DNA of 7,483 bases, from the NCBI GenBank assembly GCA_003661865.1, contig QMWY01000047.1:1-7483 (forward strand), in the 5' to 3' direction. The notes beneath the pieces were generated by a model. The model was given only the letters and a program-made list of their open reading frames with translations. It was not told the DNA's origin and searched no databases. Shown here one piece after another: positions 1 to 5,955 of the stretch. The DNA is from Thermoprotei archaeon. GTDB taxonomy: Archaea > Thermoproteota > Thermoprotei_A > Sulfolobales > Ignisphaeraceae. Position numbers and translations under genes: made by a program. The stretch's first letter is position 1. Each line of letters starts with the position of its first letter.

Positions 1-62
1 GCCGAGCGTGGCGAGGCGCGGGCTTAGGATGTCTGTACGCGTTGTGGGGGGGTGAGGAGCTG

Positions 63-353
63 ATGGAGGAGCTCGTTGAGAGAGTTGCTAAGCTCCTATG
101 CCAGGTTTCGCGGGCCAGCATAGACGCGATCGCGCTGGCCCTGAAGACGGAGCGCAGGGATGTTGAGCTGGCTGTTCAGAGCCTAGTGGTGAGCGGCCTA
201 GCAGTTGTTGAGCGGGTAGAGGTTTCGCCCAGCACCTGCACCTCCTGCCCCCTCCACCGGGTATGCGGCTCTAGGGCTCCGCGCAGAGCCACGGTCGTTG
301 AGAGCGTGAAGCTCAGCGAGAAGGGTAGAAGGGTTTTCTGCAGGGGAACGTAG
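63..353 (+). CDS. small winged-helix protein with cysteine cluster in the wing (FeoC-like layout)
   Basis: A 96-residue protein is predicted. The ATG at 63 is chosen because GGTGAGG (51-57) lies just upstream at ribosome-binding distance; an in-frame TTG at 42 would add seven residues with no such signal. Residues 1-50 read as a compact helix-turn-helix (helices around 2-14, 18-27 and 31-44, then strand 46-54). The segment VKLSEKGRRV at 82-91 is typical of the second wing strand and following helix of a winged helix. Between the two wing strands sits C59-x2-C62-x5-C68, with a further Cys at 93. A cysteine cluster in the wing is the arrangement of FeoC-type Fe-S or metal-sensing proteins, but the exact spacing differs, so metal or Fe-S binding is inference. 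It may be a DNA-binding regulator or a partner protein. Its 3' end converges on the large surface-protein gene with a 10-bp gap. An alternative is a general archaeal wHTH protein with a structural zinc site. Confidence 0.72.
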   Translation: MEELVERVAKLLCQVSRASIDAIALALKTERRDVELAVQSLVVSGLAVVERVEVSPSTCTSCPLHRVCGSRAPRRATVVESVKLSEKGRRVFCRGT

Positions 354-363
354 GGGAAAAGAG
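354..363 (-). terminator. possible pyrimidine-tract terminator of the surface-protein gene
   Basis: Directly after the TAA stop (366-364) the minus strand reads CTCTTTTCCC, a T4-containing pyrimidine tract. Archaeal RNA polymerase terminates at T-rich tracts without needing a hairpin, so this is a plausible but weak stop for the 4.2-kb transcript. The gap to the convergent wHTH gene is only 10 bp. Confidence 0.25.
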
Positions 364-3300
364 TTAGCCTCTGCGCCTCCTAAGCCTAGCGATCCCTAGG
401 GCTACACCCACCACGATCAGCAGCAGGAACATCGCCCCAGCGATAGTTGACAGCGTATCGGGCTCAGTTCGTGTCACTGTGCTGATCCTCTTCAAGGCCC
501 TCGGGGTGCTCACCGGTGTTGAGGGCCGCTTAGCGCTTGTCGCAGTGGGCTCTATCCACGACGTTGTTGATCTATCCGTGGCGGTGTCCCCTGAAACGGT
601 GCTGATGCTTTCACCAATGTTCGCCGATGTAGTGGTTATAGCCGTAGTCCTTCCGCTACTGCCCGCTTCCTCACTGCTGCTCTCCGAAATGAGAATATAC
701 CCTATAGGTTCAACAGCGTCGTTCCCCAGAGTGTCATTGAGGTAAACCGCTAAGAGGTAGAGCCCCTCGCGCTTAATGGATATGGCGTAGCGGTACACAC
801 ATCCTTGAGACTCGGTGGGCTCTGCATACCCGACGATCTCCTCCTTGCCCCCTATAACTACGAGTATGGGGGTCTGTATAGGAGAGTCATCCTCGACACC
901 TATAGCTACGTTGAACACCTCACCCGGCTTGGCACTACTCGGAGCCTCTGCAAAGGTCAGTGCTGGTGGAGAGCTGTCCCACCAGAACTCCTCGGGTGTG
1001 TACTCATCGCTCATAACCTTGGAGGTGTTCAGATCTACGACTATGCCTCTTCCCTCGCTCACCTTAAGGCTTCCTCTAGGGGTCTTGACCTCGGCCTCCC
1101 CCTCGATCATGTAGAGCCTAGCTGTAGAGTTGGCAACTTCGGCTTCGAGCGTGCAGTAGGGCTTAATAGTGAAGCTCTTACCAGCTACAAGCATTACCCC
1201 GTAGCTCTTCTTACCCTCCTCGGTAACCTTCATGTACACCCTACCACACTTCAGCTCAACAGTGCTGCCCCTGATTACCACAGAGCTCCTGCCGAAAAGA
1301 ATTGACAGTTCGGCGAACCTGAGGATAACGCCGGGCCTTCCACTAGGGGTCATCATTACAACTCCTGTTGACATGTCATCGAAGAATATAGACATGTGCA
1401 TCTGGCTGCCCATGATCAGCGGGGTCCCGCTGCCTGGCCTCACCACAAGCTTGTTCCCTCCATAGTGGATCTCAGCGGCTTTCCTCATCGCTATTTCATG
1501 AACGTACACCAGCGTCGGTATGCATGGGCTACCTCTGCACCCCATGGGGTACGGGATCTTGGTGTTCTCGAAGTACCCGATCCTGTGTCTACGCCCCTCC
1601 GAGATCACCCGGTTAACGCCATTCATACTTCCCGTTAGCACGGCTAGCACTGGACTCAGCTCGTCTATGGTTCTCGGGTAGTGGCCGAAGATCTCGCGGT
1701 GAAGGTTGCACGCCCTATAGAACGTGCGATAAGCCTTAACAGCCTCCTCAGCGTTAGGAATACCGGTTTGCACACCACCTATGTAGAGAGCTCGGAATAG
1801 GAAACTAGCTATAACACCCTCGATCCAGCTCCCATCACCGCTCTTAAGACTCATCATAGTGGCGCCGCCGAAGAAGTTCCGGTAATCGCTATCCCTCCTC
1901 TTGATAGTTAGATGAAGCTCCTTCTCGATAAGCCCCTTAGAGATAGCGTAGTCCACCACGAGCATCGAGAAGAAGTGGCTATGGGCCTCATCGTACGCCA
2001 GCTCTTTCGTCGAGGCCTTCGCATACCTATCGTGAGATCCCTCAGCCTTCTCATCCAGCACCCTGTCTGGGTAGCTAAACTGCCTAACAGCATGGCCAAA
2101 CTCGTGGAGGAACCCTATGATATCCAAGTCACCTATGTCGAATAGCTGGTCAGCGGTCTGTATATACTCTATGTAGCCTAGAGAGTTGCAGTAGTTGGGG
2201 ATGACGTAGTGGGATTTCTTCTCCCCGAAGTAATAGGTTCCTCTTAGCAGCGATGACAAGACATGGTTCTTAACACCAGCCTCTTTCAGAAAGCTATACA
2301 TTGCGTAGATAAGCCTGTTTGTCCACGCGGGAATGCTCCTGATCCTGACCTTTATGATTTCGTCGGCTGGGAGCACAACGCTCTTATAGGTCTTGATCCT
2401 TGGGTCGCCGAAGAGAACAGCATTTTCTCTATCAATGAAACAGTTTCTGAGCAACAGGTACTGACGTTGCTTTGCGCTACGTGCCCGTAGGAGCACGCGG
2501 AACCCCTTAACATTGCCATCACTATCCCTCACAGGTATGAGGGGGATCTTCACTGGTGGGAAGAAGCGTTTAGTTCCATAGATCCTCTCGTAGTCACTGC
2601 TCAACACCTCAGAGTCTATAGATACCAGTACATACTCATTGCTCTTCAGCGCAACGACAGCGTCAGCGAGATTGAGAACGCCGTCGCTATCCAGCGTGTA
2701 GGGTACTTTCCTCAATGCATTGCCTGGTCCAACGGCGTAAACCTCTATAGAGAGGGACACGCCTATGCTATTCATATAGTTACGCGTTAGAGGTGCTGTT
2801 AACATGAGATCCCTATCCTTAGCAGCGTATGTCTCTACCAATAGTTGTAGCGCTAAACCCTTAGAGACAGTGTACTCAACAAAATCGAAGATCGAGGTTT
2901 TCTTAACTCCTTCGGGCCATAGAGCAGCATACAGATAGAGCTTAGTTATCTTCATCCCATTTATTGTTCTAGGGATCTTTGTCTTCAGTTCAAGCAATGC
3001 TTCTCCAAAGCCTTTGGATACCTTAACAGGGGGACCTCTAATTAGTTCACCCTTAGTCCCTATCTCTGTTTCATACTTCAGTAACAATCTGAGAATACCT
3101 CCGCTCCTACTACCTAGGTAGTACTGAAGATGGGCTCTGAAGGTAGTATCGCTAACAGGCAGGATCTTCTCATCAGGGCTGGGATTGGTCCTCAGGATCA
3201 CTACAGAGTCTGTTATGGGGAACTCGATATGCATACGATCCGTAGCTACAACCTCGCGCTCTCTACCAGCTACGAGCTTGACTTCGACTAACACCTCAGA

Positions 3301-4566
3301 TCCTGGCACAATGTCCTTGCTGAGCTCTACCTTAATATTGAAATTGTAGCTTCCGCTACCCTTGGTAACGCCTCTATGTGCAACAACTGACCCGCCTAGA
3401 TATATCAGGAGCTCTCCTTCTGTGCTGGATACGAGCTTGTAGAACCCCTCCACGCTAAGCAGTAGCTTGAGTGAGCGGCTCTTCGATAGCGTCAGAGTAG
3501 CCCGTTCGATGCTCACAGAGTCCGGAGGAGAGGTGGTTATGCCTGTTCTCTTCTTGGTCTGGGCTTCTGTCCCCGTGATTGCTCCTGCAGGGGGCTTCTG
3601 CGCCCTAACCCTATCGATATAGGGCTTTATACTTCCCAGCACAACCTCTTCAAGTTCATTAACCTTCTCAGGTCCTCTATCAACTACCTTACCCTTTATG
3701 ACAATCTCGCAATCTTTATTTTCCATAATCCAATTATCTATTTCAGGAATACCTTTCTTCTTGTATTCTATGTTAACAGTCACTTCAACGATCACATTGT
3801 CTAGAAACACAAGCTTGACGATATAAGGCTCTACATGGGCTCTGTACTTGTGGTCTATGTAGCCCTTTACGAGTTTCGAGTCTCTAAGCACAAACGATTG
3901 GTAAAAGATTCCAACAAACTCCTTATCGTTCTCTATGAAGATACAGTAGTCGTTTGGGCATTTATCCTTCAAGTACTCGTGGGATGGTCCGTAACGCCAT
4001 ATCACCTCGCGCTGTCTATAAGTCTCAAGCATTTTCTTCTCCTTCTCCTTCATCAGATCGAATAGCCTTTTGAAATGCCTAGCTTCAACACTGTTCGTAT
4101 CATAAGGTAGTAGGTACAGCCTTACATAAATACCTCCTTTAAAAGCGGATCTGAGATACCCTATCTGTGTGTGATAGACTTTGCCGCTCTGTTTATCCTT
4201 ACATACCGCTTTGTATTCTGCAGTGTAGGAATGCCCGAAGTGCATAGTGTATACTCCGACAAACACCTTGACGCCGTTGCTAGGAATAGGTTCTTTTGAA
4301 TATGGCGATTCTAATGGTATAAGGACTCCTCTATCAGGATCCAAGATGTACTCCCTGGCATCGTAGTACTTGCCAGTAACCTCAGCATCGTAAGACACTC
4401 CGCGAAGCTCATCTTCCCGAGGTAGTAGATTCTTCACAATTTCTTTAGGATCGATTTCGTAGCCCAGAAAAGCTTCATACGCATGGGACTGGAGGGCCAA
4501 GGACATCATTATGAGAGAGGCAATAACTATAGCAATAATAGGAGCTAAGGGTTTCGTATTCTGCAT
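364..4566 (-). CDS. giant secreted, membrane-anchored surface protein with HExxH metallopeptidase and FecR-like domains
   Basis: About 1400 residues, numbered from the ATG at 4566; an ATG at 4584 is an equal alternative. An upstream ATG at 4650 is unlikely because it lies above the TATA box. Residues 1-29 form a signal peptide ending SHA. Residues 30-320 are an unrecognised domain with a C203-x4-C208 pair. Residues about 347-572 are beta-rich, probably Ig-like. A gluzincin-like peptidase core follows: H821-E-F-G-H825, then E860 in DEAHSHF as the likely third zinc ligand, then a WIEG helix with E916. Residues 1084-1177 resemble a FecR beta-domain. Residues 1200-1295 are Ig-like. Residues 1295-1374 are about 44% Ser/Thr, a probable glycosylated stalk. 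TM 1375-1392 is followed by RLRRRRG, placing the body outside the cell. I infer a tethered extracellular protease or adhesin; the substrate is unknown and I recognise no named family. The 5' half is much more AT-rich than the neighbouring genes. The frame is intact throughout. Confidence 0.85.
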   Translation of the reverse strand: MQNTKPLAPIIAIVIASLIMMSLALQSHAYEAFLGYEIDPKEIVKNLLPREDELRGVSYDAEVTGKYYDAREYILDPDRGVLIPLESPYSKEPIPSNGVKVFVGVYTMHFGHSYTAEYKAVCKDKQSGKVYHTQIGYLRSAFKGGIYVRLYLLPYDTNSVEARHFKRLFDLMKEKEKKMLETYRQREVIWRYGPSHEYLKDKCPNDYCIFIENDKEFVGIFYQSFVLRDSKLVKGYIDHKYRAHVEPYIVKLVFLDNVIVEVTVNIEYKKKGIPEIDNWIMENKDCEIVIKGKVVDRGPEKVNELEEVVLGSIKPYIDRVRAQKPPAGAITGTEAQTKKRTGITTSPPDSVSIERATLTLSKSRSLKLLLSVEGFYKLVSSTEGELLIYLGGSVVAHRGVTKGSGSYNFNIKVELSKDIVPGSEVLVEVKLVAGREREVVATDRMHIEFPITDSVVILRTNPSPDEKILPVSDTTFRAHLQYYLGSRSGGILRLLLKYETEIGTKGELIRGPPVKVSKGFGEALLELKTKIPRTINGMKITKLYLYAALWPEGVKKTSIFDFVEYTVSKGLALQLLVETYAAKDRDLMLTAPLTRNYMNSIGVSLSIEVYAVGPGNALRKVPYTLDSDGVLNLADAVVALKSNEYVLVSIDSEVLSSDYERIYGTKRFFPPVKIPLIPVRDSDGNVKGFRVLLRARSAKQRQYLLLRNCFIDRENAVLFGDPRIKTYKSVVLPADEIIKVRIRSIPAWTNRLIYAMYSFLKEAGVKNHVLSSLLRGTYYFGEKKSHYVIPNYCNSLGYIEYIQTADQLFDIGDLDIIGFLHEFGHAVRQFSYPDRVLDEKAEGSHDRYAKASTKELAYDEAHSHFFSMLVVDYAISKGLIEKELHLTIKRRDSDYRNFFGGATMMSLKSGDGSWIEGVIASFLFRALYIGGVQTGIPNAEEAVKAYRTFYRACNLHREIFGHYPRTIDELSPVLAVLTGSMNGVNRVISEGRRHRIGYFENTKIPYPMGCRGSPCIPTLVYVHEIAMRKAAEIHYGGNKLVVRPGSGTPLIMGSQMHMSIFFDDMSTGVVMMTPSGRPGVILRFAELSILFGRSSVVIRGSTVELKCGRVYMKVTEEGKKSYGVMLVAGKSFTIKPYCTLEAEVANSTARLYMIEGEAEVKTPRGSLKVSEGRGIVVDLNTSKVMSDEYTPEEFWWDSSPPALTFAEAPSSAKPGEVFNVAIGVEDDSPIQTPILVVIGGKEEIVGYAEPTESQGCVYRYAISIKREGLYLLAVYLNDTLGNDAVEPIGYILISESSSEEAGSSGRTTAITTTSANIGESISTVSGDTATDRSTTSWIEPTATSAKRPSTPVSTPRALKRISTVTRTEPDTLSTIAGAMFLLLIVVGVALGIARLRRRRG
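2092..2106 (-). other. HEFGH zinc-binding motif of the surface protein
   Basis: The minus strand reads CAC GAG TTT GGC CAT, encoding His-Glu-Phe-Gly-His, preceded by hydrophobic IIGFL as in zincin active-site helices. Glu860 follows 35 residues later in DEAHSHF. Known zincin chemistry makes the two His zinc ligands and the Glu the general base. Confidence 0.75.
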
Positions 4567-4615
4567 AACGGATCCCTTAACCATAGCCCCAGCGATCTTG
4601 TCAATAGATAGTGGA

Positions 4616-4624
4616 TATTTTATA
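4616..4624 (-). promoter_or_regulatory. TATA box of the surface-protein gene
   Basis: The minus strand reads TATAAAATA here, a strong archaeal TATA match. Transcription usually starts about 26 bp downstream of the box centre, which would be near 4594. That leaves about 10 nt to the ATG at 4584 or about 28 nt to the ATG at 4566. The second has AAGGGATCC upstream, a partial match to the archaeal 16S 3' end. This argues against the start at 4650. Confidence 0.6.
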
Positions 4625-4628
4625 CACT

Positions 4629-4645
4629 GTGTAGCTAAGCTACAC
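4629..4645. promoter_or_regulatory. perfect 17-nt palindrome upstream of the TATA box (candidate operator)
   Basis: GTGTAGCT-A-AGCTACAC is a perfect inverted repeat with 8-nt arms around one central base. It lies 4 bp upstream of the TATA box, where TFB contacts its recognition element. A dimeric HTH regulator binding here would block or help TFB/TBP. With a 1-nt centre it would make a poor RNA hairpin, and it lies upstream of the expected transcript, so a DNA-binding role is more likely than a terminator. Confidence 0.5.
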
Positions 4646-4704
4646 CCCAAAGCGCTCTACATTGCGCATAAGCCCTATTTCCTTAGCTAACGCCGCTATT
4701 ATAG

Positions 4705-4790
4705 TTGCTAGGTCAGTCTAATAGAAAGTCGCTGTGGGCTAGCATGGGCATCTATGCCTAGCATCTTTGAATAGGTTCATTGTCTAGCAA
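4705..4790. repeat. cluster of CTAGCA-like words and an imperfect hairpin
   Basis: CTAGCA occurs at 4739, 4758 and 4784, and inverted (TGCTAG) at 4706, giving four copies in about 85 bp. The first two extend to the 7-nt direct repeat CTAGCAT, 19 bp apart. Between them GGCAT-CT-ATGCC (4747-4758) is a perfect short inverted repeat enclosed by GCTA/TAGC (4738-4741, 4759-4762). CTAGCA also occurs a few times in coding parts of the window, so only the clustering is notable. Confidence 0.35.
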
Positions 4791-5018
4791 GATCGCGAGA
4801 AGGTTGAGGCCGGATCTGAGGCTGTGGATTAAGAAAATGCTATCTGTTTTAGCGCCGCTCCTAGACTCTATGGATAGGCCAAGCTACGCTTCGTTGAAAT
4901 GCTGTAGCGGTCTTCGTGAATGTTCTGGTTATGAGTACCGATCCAACACGACCCTTTCCTTATCCCACATCTTGCTCAATCTACGTACACCACTATGATT
5001 CCTTCATTGCTAAAGCAT

Positions 5019-5059
5019 GGTTCTGTGGTTGAGAAACCCGCCACATCTAATGCAGAACC
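5019..5059. other. foldable element with GNRA-type tetraloop
   Basis: GGTTCTG (5019-5025) pairs perfectly with CAGAACC (5053-5059). Inside it GGTT (5027-5030) and AACC (5035-5038) close a GAGA tetraloop, a GNRA loop when read on the plus strand. The remaining 14 nt (5039-5052) would be unpaired. It may be a structured RNA or chance; it does not fit a tRNA. Confidence 0.25.
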
Positions 5060-5119
5060 CGTTCACCTTTGATACCCTGCATAGGTTATCCTACCTCTCC
5101 GGCTGCATCTAGCGAGAGC

Positions 5120-5125
5120 TAATTT
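5120..5125 (+). promoter_or_regulatory. weak TATA-like box for the creatininase-family gene
   Basis: TAATTT lies where it would place a transcript start near 5149, about 15 nt upstream of the preferred ATG at 5164. The match to an archaeal TATA box is poor, and the call rests mainly on spacing. Confidence 0.25.
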
Positions 5126-5163
5126 CTGTGCGTAGCGATGTGCACAGCGCCCGGTGCCCAGCC

Positions 5164-5955
5164 ATGGCGGGGAAGAGGGTTTTGCTTGGAGAGCTTACGT
5201 GGGAGGAGGCGGGTAGGGCGATCAGAGAGGCGGATTTCCTGATCCTGCCCACCGGGAGTATGGAGCAGCACGGACCCCATCTGCCTCTACTAACCGATAC
5301 GATCCGTGCCGAGAACCTGGCGAGGCTCGTGGCTGAGAAGGCGTGGGACGAGGGGTTGAAGGTCTACGTGCTCCCCACGCTCCCCTACGGGGTTTCGGAG
5401 CACCACATGGGGTTCCCGGGGACCATAACGATCGAGCCAGATGTCTACATATCGTTCATCGAGTCCATCGGGAGGAGCCTCGCTAGGCACGGCGCTAGAA
5501 GGCTGCTCATAATGAACTTCCACGGGGGCAACCTGGCACCACTGCAGGTCGCGGCTGCGAGGATAAGGTCTCGGCATGGCTTAAGAACGTACGTGATGGT
5601 GTGGACAAGCTTCGCTAGGAGGTACATAGAGGAGCTACTGAAGCCGGAGCCCGTGTGGGGCCATGCCTGCGAGCACGAGACCAGCATGATCATGCTGTTC
5701 CGCCCCGACCTGGTTAGGAGGGAGAGGATGAGGAAGCCCAGGATCGCCCGTGCAGAGGCTTGGGAGGGGGCTAGGCCCATCACCTTCCTCTACTTCGACG
5801 AGATCACCGATACGGGTGGGCTCGGCGACCCGACCAAGGCGGATGCGGAGAAGGCGAGGGAGATCGTGGAGAAGGCCAATAGGGACATCGTGCGTGCCCT
5901 CAAGAGGATCCTTGAGGAGGAGCAGAGGCTCTACCCCTGCCGCTCCCAGAGCTAA
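5164..5955 (+). CDS. creatininase-family metal-dependent amidohydrolase
   Basis: A 263-residue protein, the usual length for the creatininase family (creatininase, the archaeal FAPy deformylase ArfB, MftE). The ATG at 5164 is chosen because GGTG lies 7 nt upstream; a GTG at 5128 would add 12 poorly conserved-looking residues without a clear ribosome site. Metal-site motifs are E34-Q-H36-G, D45, N118-F-H120-G-G-N123 and G166-H-A-C-E170-H-E172. These match the dinuclear metal centre of the family. Creatininase itself has a Glu two residues after the equivalent of H120; here it is Gly, as in the HGGN subgroup, so true creatininase activity is unlikely. An ArfB-like deformylase role in archaeal riboflavin/F420 synthesis is possible but no pathway genes are nearby, so the substrate is unknown. 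The protein is probably cytoplasmic, as no signal peptide is seen. The 3' end overlaps the convergent ttuA gene by 56 nt. Confidence 0.88.
   Translation: MAGKRVLLGELTWEEAGRAIREADFLILPTGSMEQHGPHLPLLTDTIRAENLARLVAEKAWDEGLKVYVLPTLPYGVSEHHMGFPGTITIEPDVYISFIESIGRSLARHGARRLLIMNFHGGNLAPLQVAAARIRSRHGLRTYVMVWTSFARRYIEELLKPEPVWGHACEHETSMIMLFRPDLVRRERMRKPRIARAEAWEGARPITFLYFDEITDTGGLGDPTKADAEKAREIVEKANRDIVRALKRILEEEQRLYPCRSQS

Larger units (their letters stand above)
4646..5163. other. gene-poor intergenic region between the surface-protein gene and the creatininase homologue
   Basis: No convincing gene is seen on either strand in about 500 bp, which is unusually long here, where other gaps are 10-75 bp or genes overlap. 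No tRNA, rRNA or clear C/D-box RNA was found by eye. It holds a cluster of CTAGCA-like words (4705-4790), an imperfect hairpin (4738-4762), the palindrome TTAGCTAA (4683-4690), an AT-rich TATTATAG (4697-4704) and a foldable element (5019-5059). It could hold a regulatory region, a small non-coding RNA or remains of a decayed gene. Confidence 0.5.

Noticed and set aside
1..55. Possible C-terminus of an upstream plus-strand gene, ending at TGA 53-55 or at TAG 25-27 in another frame
   Set aside because: Too short to recognise; either frame would fit an operon with the wHTH gene, and nothing in the sequence decides between them.
393..400. 8-nt palindrome CCCTAGGG
   Set aside because: Lies in the codons for the transmembrane/tail region of the surface protein; a palindrome this short is expected by chance.
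805..1305. 166-codon plus-strand frame inside the surface-protein gene
   Set aside because: Antisense shadow of the long gene; the protein shows no motif or domain, while the minus-strand frame has a full FecR-like domain here.
4567..4650. Longer start for the surface protein at ATG 4650
   Set aside because: It would start upstream of a good TATA box, put the palindrome inside coding sequence and push the signal peptide 28 residues inward.
4780..4998. 72-codon plus-strand reading frame starting with TTG
   Set aside because: It has no ribosome-binding site, no recognisable motif and no coding-like composition; it is more likely chance in the intergenic region.
4651..5163. tRNA or C/D-box RNA gene in the intergenic region
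   Set aside because: No T-loop consensus, acceptor pairing or paired C (RTGATGA) and D (CTGA) boxes at proper spacing could be found on either strand.
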